A stretch of 64,000 bases of DNA from CAYMKL01 sp964390805. GTDB taxonomy: Bacteria; Chloroflexota; Anaerolineae; VGOG01. The DNA lies in contig CAYMKL010000014.1 in NCBI GenBank assembly GCA_964390805.1, positions 14,533-78,532 on the forward strand, written 5' to 3'. The notes beneath the pieces were generated by a model. It made no database searches. It had not been told where the DNA came from and saw nothing but the letters and a program-made list of their open reading frames with translations. The position numbers were made by a program, and so were the translations under genes. This document shows, one piece after another, positions 1 to 7,007 of this stretch. Position 1 is the stretch's first letter, and every line of letters begins with the position of its first letter.

Positions 1-1
1 C

Positions 2-427
2 ATCAGCTACGTCCAACTCGATGGGATCGTTGGCTGTATGGTCAATGGGGCGGGGCTGGCTATGGCCACTATGGACCTCACCAAGCTACACGGTGGCGCA
101 CCGGCCAACTTCCTGGACATTGGCGGTGGGGCCAAAGCCGATAAGGTGGCCGCCGCCCTACGCCTCATCCTCTCGGACGAAAACGTCCAGGCTGTGCTGT
201 TCAACATCTTCGGCGGCATCACCCGTTGCGACGAGGTAGCCAGGGGCATCCTGACCGCGTTGGAAGAAGTTGGGACCGATGTGCCCATGGTTGCTCGCCT
301 GGTGGGTACGAATGAGGAGGAAGGCAGGGCAATCCTGGCTGAAGCCGATATGATCACCGCTGCTACTTTGGAGGAGGCGGCGCAAAAGGCGGTAGCTGCC
401 GCGTCCACCTATGGAGAGCGAACATAA
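2..427 (+). CDS. sucC: succinyl-CoA synthetase beta subunit, C-terminal part (cut by window edge)
   Basis: Succinyl-CoA synthetase beta subunit makes or uses succinyl-CoA with ADP/GDP in the TCA cycle, in the cytoplasm with SucD. Reading begins before the window; the first complete codon is at 2. The visible 141 residues hold typical SucC C-terminal signatures: GIVGCMVNGAGLAMATMD, then GGAPANFLDIGGGA and the FNIFGGITRCDEVARGI segment that forms part of the CoA/phosphate-contact domain. The stop is at 425-427. The partner sucD starts 3.1 kb downstream, separated by a 5-oxoprolinase set and a toxin-antitoxin pair, which is unusual because sucC and sucD are normally adjacent. Family assignment is secure; only the 5' end is missing because of the window edge. 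Confidence 0.95.
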   Translation: MSYVQLDGIVGCMVNGAGLAMATMDLTKLHGGAPANFLDIGGGAKADKVAAALRLILSDENVQAVLFNIFGGITRCDEVARGILTALEEVGTDVPMVARLVGTNEEEGRAILAEADMITAATLEEAAQKAVAAASTYGERT

Positions 428-584
428 CTCCGATTTCACTTTCACATGCACATCATCCCCCGGTGGTACGGCGACGGGCTTCGTCTGGCCCGACCACCGG
501 AGGTGAGAAGAACCATGCCCATCAAGGAAGCGGCAGCCAAGACCCGACGCGAGGTATCAGGGAATCAGGAAGAGGGGGCTGTCA
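428..584 (+). promoter_or_regulatory. sucC-pxpA spacer with a two-part hairpin and a possible short leader ORF
   Basis: The spacer holds a strong hairpin. Outer arms CCGGTGGT (460-467) and ACCACCGG (493-500) pair perfectly. Inner arms CGGGC (475-479) and GCCCG (488-492) are stacked on the 3' side with a 7-nt bulge on the 5' side. No U-tract follows, so it is not a typical intrinsic terminator. Right after it an AGGTGAG sequence precedes an ATG at 515 opening a 26-codon ORF (515-595) that overlaps the pxpA start at 585. The ORF may be a leader peptide or chance. No known riboswitch class was recognised. Confidence 0.4.
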
Positions 585-1361
585 ATGAAGGTTGATCTCA
601 ATTGTGACATGGGCGAGAGCTTCGGCCGCTATCGAATCGGCGCTGATGAGGCCATGATGCCGTACATCACCTCGGCCAACATCGCCTGCGGCTACCACGC
701 GGGCGATCCGCTGGTGATGGACAGGACGGTTCGCTTGGCGGCGAAGCATGGGGTAGGAGTCGGCGCCCATCCCGGTTTCCCTGACCTCATGGGTTTTGGC
801 CGTCGCGCCATGCAGCTCTCGCCTGAGGAGATCGAGAACTGCATCTTGTACCAGGTGGGGGCGTTGGCTGCCTTCGCCCGCGCCGCCGGTGTGGAATTGG
901 TGCACGTGAAGCCCCACGGCGCTCTGTACAACATGGCGGCCAGAGACATGGAACTGGCCAGGGCCATCGTTCATGGCATCGCACGCTTTGGCAAAGAACT
1001 CATCGTAGTTTGTCTGGCTGGCTCAACCATGATCGAGGCAGCAGAGGAGGCAGGCCTCCGTGTCGCTCAGGAGGGCTTCGCTGATCGGGCTTACAACCCG
1101 GATGGGACACTGCAATCCAGGAAGGAGCCCGGTTCCGTCATCCACGACCCGCAAGGGGCGGCTGAGCGGGCGGTGGCCATGGTGCGTGACAAAATAGTTG
1201 TCGCTCACACGGGCGAGGAGATACCCATCCACGTGGATACCATCTGCGTCCACGGCGACAGCCCAGGAGCCGTTCAAATCGCTAAGACCATTCGCGCAGA
1301 GCTGAAGGCGGCGGGGATCGAGGTGAAGCCCATGGAGAGTTTCGTCAGGAGGCTGATATGA
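585..1361 (+). CDS. pxpA: 5-oxoprolinase subunit A (LamB/YcsF family)
   Basis: PxpA belongs to the LamB/YcsF family. With PxpB and PxpC it forms the ATP-dependent bacterial 5-oxoprolinase that opens pyroglutamate to glutamate in the cytoplasm. The 258-residue length is normal for the family. The start carries the signature VDLNCDMGESFGRY, followed by ITSANIACGYHAGDP, HPGFPDLMGFGRR, VKPHGALYN and EGFADRAYNPDGTL, all family landmarks. The ATG at 585 has a GAGGGGG ribosome site about 7 nt upstream. The gene overlaps the next small gene by 4 nt (ATGA), indicating translational coupling. pxpB and pxpC follow after the intervening toxin-antitoxin pair. Confidence 0.95.
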   Translation: MKVDLNCDMGESFGRYRIGADEAMMPYITSANIACGYHAGDPLVMDRTVRLAAKHGVGVGAHPGFPDLMGFGRRAMQLSPEEIENCILYQVGALAAFARAAGVELVHVKPHGALYNMAARDMELARAIVHGIARFGKELIVVCLAGSTMIEAAEEAGLRVAQEGFADRAYNPDGTLQSRKEPGSVIHDPQGAAERAVAMVRDKIVVAHTGEEIPIHVDTICVHGDSPGAVQIAKTIRAELKAAGIEVKPMESFVRRLI

Positions 1362-1582
1362 AGACCGCGGAAGTAGTGGCTACAAACGTTAAGACCCTAC
1401 TGGAAAGCTTCGGTGATCAAGAGCTTGTCGTCATGCCTCTTTCCAGATACAGGGAGATAATAGAGATGATAGAGGACTTGGAGGATGCCATCGCTGTGAA
1501 AAGAGCGATGGAAACTTCAGAAAGGCTTCTCCCCTATGGTGAGGTTAGGGCACGCTTAGTAGCCAAAGGGATTTTAGAGTGA
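1358..1582 (+). CDS. antitoxin, Phd/YefM-like (partner of the RelE/ParE-like toxin)
   Basis: A 74-residue acidic protein whose middle and end (PLSRYREIIEMIEDLEDAI, then PYGEVRARLVAKGILE) resemble the C-terminal toxin-binding part of Phd/YefM/RelB-type antitoxins. It overlaps pxpA by 4 nt upstream and the toxin gene by 4 nt downstream, so it sits in the oxoprolinase operon with coupled translation. Base composition is visibly more AT-rich than the flanking pxp genes, suggesting recent arrival. The DNA-binding half is short, so the exact antitoxin family is uncertain. The paired overlapping arrangement with a RelE-fold gene is the main argument for the role. Confidence 0.75.
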   Translation: MKTAEVVATNVKTLLESFGDQELVVMPLSRYREIIEMIEDLEDAIAVKRAMETSERLLPYGEVRARLVAKGILE

Positions 1583-1848
1583 AATATGAGCTTTTCGTTG
1601 ATGAGCGCATTGATGACAAACTCCTTCGCTTTCCTCGTGACGTGGTAAGGGGCATAGACAAGGCTCTTCGCGCTTTGAGAGATGACCCTCGACCGCGAGG
1701 CTGTAGAAAGATCAGAAGCACAAAGGATTGCTGGAGAGTTACAGTGCGGAAAGATTACCGCATATTGTACAGAGTTGATGATGAGGCAAAAGCAATTGAG
1801 GTGTATGAAATAACCCGCAAGGAGAAAGATACTTACCGAAGGCGATAG
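1579..1848 (+). CDS. toxin, RelE/ParE superfamily
   Basis: An 89-residue basic protein with the RelE/ParE pattern: an N-terminal strand (KYELFVDERIDDKL), a helical hairpin (VVRGIDKALRALRDDPRPRG), then WRVTVRKDYRILYRVDD and a final strand (AIEVYEITRKEK). RelE relatives cleave ribosome-bound mRNA; ParE relatives poison gyrase. The run of Arg/Lys near RVTVRKDYRILYRV fits the RelE side, but this is not decisive. It overlaps its antitoxin by 4 nt. A 54-nt gap separates it from pxpB. The toxin-antitoxin pair interrupts pxpA and pxpB, which are usually adjacent. Confidence 0.85.
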   Translation: MKYELFVDERIDDKLLRFPRDVVRGIDKALRALRDDPRPRGCRKIRSTKDCWRVTVRKDYRILYRVDDEAKAIEVYEITRKEKDTYRRR

Positions 1849-1902
1849 CTCATTGATAACCCATCAACTTCGGGAACTGGTGTTTCAGATCAGGAAGATC
1901 GA

Positions 1903-2589
1903 ATGACGTTTCGTGGCAAACTTCGCCTTCTTCTGGCTGGCGACTCGGCTTTGGTGGTCGAGTTCGGCGACGAGATAAGCCTGGAGGTGAACCGCAAGGT
2001 TCACGCCCTCGCTAGTGCCCTGGGGAAAGCTTCTCTCCTCGGCCTGGGGGAAGCCGTTCCCACCTATCGCTCTCTCCTGGTTCATTACGATCCCCTCCAC
2101 CTTTCCTGCGACGAGGTCAAGGCTTTTGTCTCGGAGGTCCTCCAAGACTGCGAGGAGAAGCCCTTGCTCGAACCCAGGCTGGTCGAGGTCCCGGTTGTCT
2201 ACGGAGGTGAGTCTGGCCCAGACATGGAGTTCGTGGCCGAGCATAACGGCCTGTCGGTTGAGGAGGTGATAAGCCTCCACTCCGGTGCCACCTACACCGT
2301 TTACATGCTGGGTTTCGCACCTGGCTTCGCCTATCTGGGTGGGATGCCAGAGGCCATCGCCACCCCACGGTTGGAGACGCCTCACACTCTCGTGCCAGCG
2401 GGCTCAGCGGGCATCGCTGGAGAGCAGACGGGCATATACCCTATCGCTACCCCCGGTGGATGGCGTTTGATTGGCAGGACACCTCTTAAGCTTTTCGATC
2501 CGGAGCGCGACCCACCCACCCTGCTGAAAGCGGGGGATACAGTTCGCTTCGTGCCCATATCGGAAGGGGAGGAGCGAAGTGGCCCTTGA
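1903..2589 (+). CDS. pxpB: 5-oxoprolinase subunit B (KipI family)
   Basis: PxpB/KipI family, 228 residues. Family signatures are visible: LLAGDSALVVEFGDEIS at the start, VPVVYGGESGPDMEFVAE in the middle, YTVYMLGFAPGFAYLGGMP, and the C-terminal GGWRLIGRTPLKLFDP. It works with PxpC (cyclophilin-like fold pair) and PxpA in ATP-dependent hydrolysis of 5-oxoproline. In Bacillus the KipI homologue inhibits the sporulation kinase KinA, but the neighbouring pxpA and pxpC argue for oxoprolinase here. It overlaps pxpC by 11 nt. An AGGAAG ribosome site precedes the ATG at 1903. Confidence 0.94.
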   Translation: MTFRGKLRLLLAGDSALVVEFGDEISLEVNRKVHALASALGKASLLGLGEAVPTYRSLLVHYDPLHLSCDEVKAFVSEVLQDCEEKPLLEPRLVEVPVVYGGESGPDMEFVAEHNGLSVEEVISLHSGATYTVYMLGFAPGFAYLGGMPEAIATPRLETPHTLVPAGSAGIAGEQTGIYPIATPGGWRLIGRTPLKLFDPERDPPTLLKAGDTVRFVPISEGEERSGP

Positions 2590-3547
2590 GGTTCTGGAAG
2601 GGGGAATGTTGACCACCGTCCAGGACCTGGGGCGCTACGGCTGCGAACGCTACGGCGTCCCGGTGGCTGGAGCGATGGACCCTTTCGCCTTGCAGGTGGC
2701 CAACGCCCTGGTGGGAAACAGCCCGGACGAGGCGGCTCTGGAGATAACCATCGTTGGTCCGACGCTTCGCGCTACCGCGAGCTGCCTGATCGCTGTCACT
2801 GGTGCGGATCTGAATCTACGGGTGAACGGACGCCCGCTTCCTTCGTGGATGGCCGTGTTCGTGCGCAGGGGATGGATCATCGAGTTCGGCGAACGGAAAA
2901 GGGGTTGCTGGGCTTATCTGGCCGTGGCGGGGGGAGTTGACGTGCCTCCCATCATGGGGTCGAAATCCACTTACCTGCGGGGCGGCTTTGGCGGATTCCA
3001 GGGGCGCACTCTGAGAGAAGGCGATCTCATACCCATAGGCCAGACCGCTTCCCACCTCCCCAGTTTGGCGGGCAAGGAGTTCCCACCAGATCGAATCCCT
3101 GATTACAGTGACACGCCAGAATTACATGTCGTCCTCGGTCCTCAGGACGATTATTTCACCGAGGAGGGGATAGCGACCTTCCTTTCAAGCAAGTACCAGG
3201 TCAGCCCAACCTCGGATCGGATGGGCTATCGCCTCCAGGGAGCTGAGATAGTCCACCAGGGGCGGGCGGACATCATCTCCGATGGGATTGCCCTGGGAGC
3301 AGTGCAGGTACCGGCTGATAAACAGCCCATCGTCATGATGGCCGACCGCCAGACGACGGGGGGATACCCTAAGATCGCCACCGTCATCAGCGCCGACATA
3401 CCCCTGCTGGCCCAATGCATGCCGGGTGGCAGCGCCGTCACTTTCAAGGCGATGACCGTCGAGGAGGCCCAAGGCCGCTATCGGGAGATGGTCAGAGCCC
3501 TGTTTCAAAATCCAAAATCCAAAGTTCAAATATCTAATACTCAATAG
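2579..3547 (+). CDS. pxpC: 5-oxoprolinase subunit C (KipA family)
   Basis: PxpC/KipA (biotin-dependent carboxyltransferase-like AHS2 domain), 322 residues. Signatures include LTTVQDLGRYGCERYGVPVAGAMD, ANALVGNSPDEAALEIT, YLAVAGGVDVPPIMGSKSTY and GYPKIATVISADIPLLAQ. The start is GTG at 2579 inside the pxpB end, with a GGGGAGG ribosome site. The last dozen residues (FQNPKSKVQISNTQ) are encoded by a period-7 repeat (3504-3547) that runs through the stop codon, so the native C-terminus has been replaced or extended by repeat sequence. sucD follows 21 nt later. Confidence 0.94.
   Translation: MALEVLEGGMLTTVQDLGRYGCERYGVPVAGAMDPFALQVANALVGNSPDEAALEITIVGPTLRATASCLIAVTGADLNLRVNGRPLPSWMAVFVRRGWIIEFGERKRGCWAYLAVAGGVDVPPIMGSKSTYLRGGFGGFQGRTLREGDLIPIGQTASHLPSLAGKEFPPDRIPDYSDTPELHVVLGPQDDYFTEEGIATFLSSKYQVSPTSDRMGYRLQGAEIVHQGRADIISDGIALGAVQVPADKQPIVMMADRQTTGGYPKIATVISADIPLLAQCMPGGSAVTFKAMTVEEAQGRYREMVRALFQNPKSKVQISNTQ
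3504..3547 (+). repeat. period-7 array overlapping the pxpC 3' end
   Basis: Tandem variants of a CAAAATC-type heptamer (CAAAATCCAAAATCCAAAG and decayed copies). It supplies the final residues and stop of pxpC. Only one orientation is present here. Confidence 0.7.
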
Positions 3548-3568
3548 ACACAGCAGGGGGTTTTCTAC

Positions 3569-4429
3569 ATGAGCATACTAGTTGATAAAAGCACTCGTCT
3601 TTTGGTTCAAGGCATCACCGGTCGCGAGGGGGAGTTTCACACCCGCCAGATGCTGGACTACGGCACCAAGGTGGTGGCTGGAGTAACGCCGGGCAAGGGT
3701 GGCATGGAGGTGGCTGGCGTGCCTGTCTTCAATACAGTCAAGGAAGCTGTTGAGACGACTGGCGCCAACACTTCCATCATCTATGTGCCATCCCGCTTTA
3801 CGCCGGACGCCATTTACGAGGCCGCCGACGCGGGCATCCCGCTGATCGTGTGCATCACCGAGGGGATTCCCACCCAGGACATGATCAAGGTGAAGGCGTA
3901 TTTAGACCAGAGGGGAACGTGCCTGATTGGTCCCAACTGCCCCGGTTTGATCACCCCCGGCGAGGCCAAGGTGGGTATCATGTCCGGCCACATTCACAAG
4001 CCGGGGGCAGTAGGAGTGGTCTCCCGCAGTGGCACTCTGACCTACGAAGTGGTCTACGACCTGACCGCGCACGGTCTGGGCCAGTCCACCTGCGTGGGCA
4101 TCGGCGGCGACCCCATTCCCGGCTCCGATTTCATAGACGTGCTGTCGCTATTCGAGGAAGACGCGGCCACCGAAAAAGTGGTGCTCATCGGCGAGATCGG
4201 AGGTACGGACGAGGAGCGGGCGGCCGATTTCATAGCCAGCAGAATGACCAAGCCTGTGGTCGCCTTCATCGCTGGAAGAACCGCCCCGCCGGGCAAACGC
4301 ATGGGTCACGCTGGGGCCATCATCCAGGGCGGCACGGGCACGGCGGCGGAGAAGATCACGGCTCTGGAAGCGGTCGGCGTAAAGGTGGCCCGCTACCCCG
4401 GCGAGATACCTGGGTTGTTGCTTTCTTGA
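3569..4429 (+). CDS. sucD: succinyl-CoA synthetase alpha subunit
   Basis: SucD carries the phosphohistidine and the CoA site of succinyl-CoA synthetase. At 286 residues it is full length. Visible landmarks are the CoA-binding start (TRLLVQGITGREGEFHT), YVPSRFTPDAIYEAADAGI, LIGPNCPGLITPGEAKVGI, SRSGTLTYEVVY and the active-site histidine in RMGHAGAIIQGG. An AGGGGG ribosome site precedes the ATG. The stop codon overlaps the -35 box of the promoter that drives the kor operon. Together with the korDABC genes just downstream, sucCD links 2-oxoglutarate, succinyl-CoA and succinate, in either TCA direction. Confidence 0.96.
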   Translation: MSILVDKSTRLLVQGITGREGEFHTRQMLDYGTKVVAGVTPGKGGMEVAGVPVFNTVKEAVETTGANTSIIYVPSRFTPDAIYEAADAGIPLIVCITEGIPTQDMIKVKAYLDQRGTCLIGPNCPGLITPGEAKVGIMSGHIHKPGAVGVVSRSGTLTYEVVYDLTAHGLGQSTCVGIGGDPIPGSDFIDVLSLFEEDAATEKVVLIGEIGGTDEERAADFIASRMTKPVVAFIAGRTAPPGKRMGHAGAIIQGGTGTAAEKITALEAVGVKVARYPGEIPGLLLS

Positions 4430-4454
4430 CAAAATCATAGGAGGATGTTATACT
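4426..4454 (+). promoter_or_regulatory. strong sigma70-type promoter for the kor/hdr operon
   Basis: TTGACA at 4426-4431, a 17-nt spacer, and TATACT at 4449-4454, preceded by TGT, giving an extended -10. The -35 overlaps the sucD stop codon. Transcription would start near 4461, leaving an untranslated leader of about 130 nt before korD. Confidence 0.8.
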
Positions 4455-4513
4455 TTTGCGCCAACAAGATGAGAACAACATCACGGCTTTCTGAAGGGAC
4501 AGACAGCGAGTTT

Positions 4514-4544
4514 GGCGGGGGATGAACTCCGGGGTTCCCCCGCC
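4514..4544 (+). promoter_or_regulatory. leader hairpin upstream of korD (possible attenuator)
   Basis: Perfect 9-bp stem GGCGGGGGA (4514-4522) with TCCCCCGCC (4536-4544), loop of 13 nt, followed by the short pyrimidine stretch TTTCTTC. It lies in the predicted kor leader. The short T-run makes it a weak terminator at best; attenuation or mRNA stabilisation are both possible. Confidence 0.45.
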
Positions 4545-4590
4545 TTTCTTCGCCCAGTGAGCAGGAAAGGCGTGGCAACGGGAGGATGAA

Positions 4591-4863
4591 GTGAAGTATT
4601 GGCGAAAGCCACTGGACATCGAACAACAGGAGATCCCTCGTGGTCGAATCCACATTTTGAGGGAACGGTGCAAGGGTTGTGGCTTCTGCGTGGAATATTG
4701 CCCACGCCGTGTGCTGGAGGTATCAGAAGAGTTTAACACTAAAGGCTATCACCCGCCTCGCATCAAAGACGAGGCGGCTTGTGTCAACTGTGGTCTTTGC
4801 GAGATGCTCTGCCCTGAGTTTGCCATCTATTTGAATGAAGCGGGGGAGGTGCCGGTACCGTGA
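4591..4863 (+). CDS. korD: 2-oxoglutarate:ferredoxin oxidoreductase, delta (2x[4Fe-4S] ferredoxin) subunit
   Basis: A 90-residue bacterial-type ferredoxin with two clusters: CKGCGFCVEYCP around residue 30 and CVNCGLCEMLCP around residue 65. The spacing and position before korA match the delta subunit of KorABCD-type 2-oxoacid:ferredoxin oxidoreductases, where it passes electrons from the catalytic subunits to free ferredoxin. The start is GTG at 4591, chosen because GGAGG lies 6 nt upstream at 4581-4585. The gene overlaps korA by 4 nt (GTGA). It is the first gene after the strong promoter at 4426. Confidence 0.9.
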   Translation: MKYWRKPLDIEQQEIPRGRIHILRERCKGCGFCVEYCPRRVLEVSEEFNTKGYHPPRIKDEAACVNCGLCEMLCPEFAIYLNEAGEVPVP

Positions 4864-6020
4864 ACGGAGATGGGGTTCTGACTGGTGAGTTCTTCATGAT
4901 GGGCGACATTGCCTGCGCCGAGGGGGCGATCTCCGCCGGTTGCCGTTTCTTTGGCGGCTACCCCATCACTCCGGCTACGGAAGTTGCCGAACGCATGGCT
5001 GCACGGATGCCCCAGGTGGGGGGGACCTATATCCAAATGGAGGATGAGCTGGCCTCCGTGATTGCTGTGCTGGGAGCTTCGTGGGGCGGGGTCAAAGCCA
5101 TGACCGCTACTTCTGGCCCCGGTTTCAGTTTGATGATGGAGAACCTGGGCCTGGGGATCATGACCGAGACCCCTTGTGTGCTGGTTAATGTGCAGCGGGG
5201 TGGCCCGTCCACGGGATTGCCCACTCTGGTGGCACAGGGCGACATGATGCAAGCTCGCTGGGGCTCGCACGGCCCCTATGAGATCATCGCCCTGGCCCCC
5301 AGTTCCCCCCAAGAGCTTTTCGATTTGACCATCCGCGCCTTCAACCTCTCTGAGAAATACCGCACCCCGGTGCTGGTCATGACCGACGCTGAAGTGGGGC
5401 ACATGACGGAGAAAGTAGTCATTCCCCCGCCAGAGGAGATCGAGACCTTCTCGCGCCGCAAGCCCACTGTTCCTCCCCATGAATATCTACCCTATAAGGC
5501 CGACGACGATCTCGTGCCCCCTATGGCCAACGCTGGCGAAGGCTACCGCTTTCACATAACGGGACTCACCCACGACGATCGTGGCTACCCCGGCATGGAC
5601 GCCAAAACCCAGGAGATATTGATCAATCGCCTGGTCGAGAAGATCAGAAGGAACAAGGACGATATAATTCAACTCGAAGAGGATAGGTTAGAGGATGCTG
5701 AAGTAGTGGTCTGCTCCTATGGCATCTCCGCTCGCACGGCCCTCTGGCCGGTGGAGTTGGCCCGGCGGGAAGGCATAAAGGTGGGCACTTTGCGGCTGAT
5801 TACGGTCTGGCCCTTTCCTGAGGAACAGATCAGGCAGTTGGCCAGGAAGGTGAAGGCTTTCGTTGTGCCAGAGCTGAACTATGGCCAGATCGTCCTGGAA
5901 GTGGAACGTTGCGCTGCTGGTCAGGCTGAGGCGATCCTGGTCCGCCATGCCGGCGGCGACATCCACAAGCCGGAGAAGGTACTGGAAGCGATCAGGAGGG
6001 CAGCAAACGGTGATCAGTAA
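4860..6020 (+). CDS. korA: 2-oxoglutarate:ferredoxin oxidoreductase, alpha subunit
   Basis: Alpha subunit of a 2-oxoacid:ferredoxin oxidoreductase, 386 residues. It has the pyrimidine-domain segment GGYPITPATEVAERMA, the MEDELASVIAVLGASWGG motif with the catalytic-domain glutamate, TSGPGFSLMMENLG, and the KorA-typical NVQRGGPSTGLPT. The enzyme converts 2-oxoglutarate and CoA to succinyl-CoA with reduction of ferredoxin, or the reverse carboxylation. Substrate is inferred from best resemblance to KorA and from neighbouring sucCD; a related branched-chain enzyme cannot be fully excluded. The start is GTG inside the korD end. Confidence 0.9.
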   Translation: MNGDGVLTGEFFMMGDIACAEGAISAGCRFFGGYPITPATEVAERMAARMPQVGGTYIQMEDELASVIAVLGASWGGVKAMTATSGPGFSLMMENLGLGIMTETPCVLVNVQRGGPSTGLPTLVAQGDMMQARWGSHGPYEIIALAPSSPQELFDLTIRAFNLSEKYRTPVLVMTDAEVGHMTEKVVIPPPEEIETFSRRKPTVPPHEYLPYKADDDLVPPMANAGEGYRFHITGLTHDDRGYPGMDAKTQEILINRLVEKIRRNKDDIIQLEEDRLEDAEVVVCSYGISARTALWPVELARREGIKVGTLRLITVWPFPEEQIRQLARKVKAFVVPELNYGQIVLEVERCAAGQAEAILVRHAGGDIHKPEKVLEAIRRAANGDQ

Positions 6021-6043
6021 TCAGTGTTAGGAGGTGAATAAGA

Positions 6044-6949
6044 ATGGCGAACAAGAGCAACAAACAGGCAATAATCTCGAAACCCGAAACTCGAACCCCA
6101 AAACTCGAAACCCCAAATCCGAAACCCGACAGTCATCCTATGGACTATCTGCTGCGAGAGGATCGTCTGCCCCACATTTGGTGCTCTGGGTGTGGCATCG
6201 GCGTGGCTTTGACCTGTTTTATCAAGGCCCTCCAGAAATCGGAGCTGGATTTGGACAAGGTGGCGGTGGTCTCAGGTATCGGCTGCACGGGGCGGGTGGC
6301 TGGCTACGTCAAGCTCGACTCCTTCCACACTACTCACGGGCGAGCGATCCCCTTCGCCACCGGGCTGAAGCTGGCCAATCCTGAGCTCAAAGTGGTGGTC
6401 TTCAGTGGCGACGGCGACCTGATCGCCATCGGCGGCAATCACCTCATACACGCCGCTCGCCGCAACTTAGATGTGGCCGTCATTTGCGTCAACAACTTCA
6501 ATTACGGCATGACCGGTGGGCAGGTGGGACCGACCACGCCTCCAGGGGCCAGGACCAGCACTTCGCCCTACGGCTGCTTCGAGCACCCTTTCAACCTTCC
6601 CTACCTGGCTGCGGCTAGCGGAGCGGTGTACGTGGCCCGCTGGACGGCCCTTCACGTACGACGCCTGGAGAAGTCTATCCTCAATGCACTGCACAAAAGG
6701 GGGTTTAGTTTTGTGGAAGTCATCTCCCCTTGTCCCACTTTGTATGGTCGCTGGAACAAACAGCGCACGGGCCTGGCCCAGATGCAGTATTACCATGACC
6801 GGGGTGTCATAAAGCACGGCATTGATCCCAAAGAAGCTGACATTGATCTGCATGGGGAGATCATCGAAGGAGTGTTTGTGGACATCGAGAAGCCCACTTT
6901 TCTCGACTTCTGCAACGCGGCATTAACCAAAGGCATCAGTGATCAGTGA
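6044..6949 (+). CDS. korB: 2-oxoglutarate:ferredoxin oxidoreductase, beta (TPP) subunit with repeat-derived N-terminus
   Basis: KorB binds thiamine diphosphate and a [4Fe-4S] cluster. Clear motifs: HIWCSGCGIG, SGIGCTGRVAGYV, the TPP motif GDGDLIAIGGNH and its end NNFNYGMTGGQ, and the THGRAIPFATGLKLANP loop. The ATG at 6044 has a good GGAGGTG site (6029-6035). The first ~32 residues (K, T, P rich) are encoded by a period-7 array; the conserved protein begins only at MDYLLRED (codon at 6140), which has no ribosome site. So an array appears to have entered just after the start codon and stayed in frame. The C-terminus also ends in a heptamer array. Confidence 0.9.
   Translation: MANKSNKQAIISKPETRTPKLETPNPKPDSHPMDYLLREDRLPHIWCSGCGIGVALTCFIKALQKSELDLDKVAVVSGIGCTGRVAGYVKLDSFHTTHGRAIPFATGLKLANPELKVVVFSGDGDLIAIGGNHLIHAARRNLDVAVICVNNFNYGMTGGQVGPTTPPGARTSTSPYGCFEHPFNLPYLAAASGAVYVARWTALHVRRLEKSILNALHKRGFSFVEVISPCPTLYGRWNKQRTGLAQMQYYHDRGVIKHGIDPKEADIDLHGEIIEGVFVDIEKPTFLDFCNAALTKGISDQ
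6076..6130 (+). repeat. period-7 array inside korB
   Basis: Tandem CGAAACC/CGAAACT variants, translated in frame as a Lys/Thr/Pro-rich extension of KorB. Single orientation. Confidence 0.8.
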
Positions 6950-6992
6950 TTAGTAAACAATGCCCGCTGATTACTGATTACTCGTAACTGGG
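6934..6992 (+). repeat. inverted heptamer arrays between korB and korC
   Basis: Left arm of CAGTGAT-type heptamers (6934-6959) and right arm of the complementary type, TGATTACTGATTAC (6966-6991), facing each other around a 6-nt centre. The left arm includes the korB stop. Confidence 0.85.
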
Positions 6993-7007
6993 CAAACCGG
7001 GGGAGTC

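Noticed and set aside
4514..4544. Intrinsic terminator between sucD and korD
   Set aside because: Good stem but the T-run is short and interrupted, and a strong promoter precedes it. Kept only as a possible attenuator.
6140..6949. korB starting at MDYLLRED (6140)
   Set aside because: No ribosome site there; the one at 6029-6035 fits the ATG at 6044, although the protein body starts at 6140.
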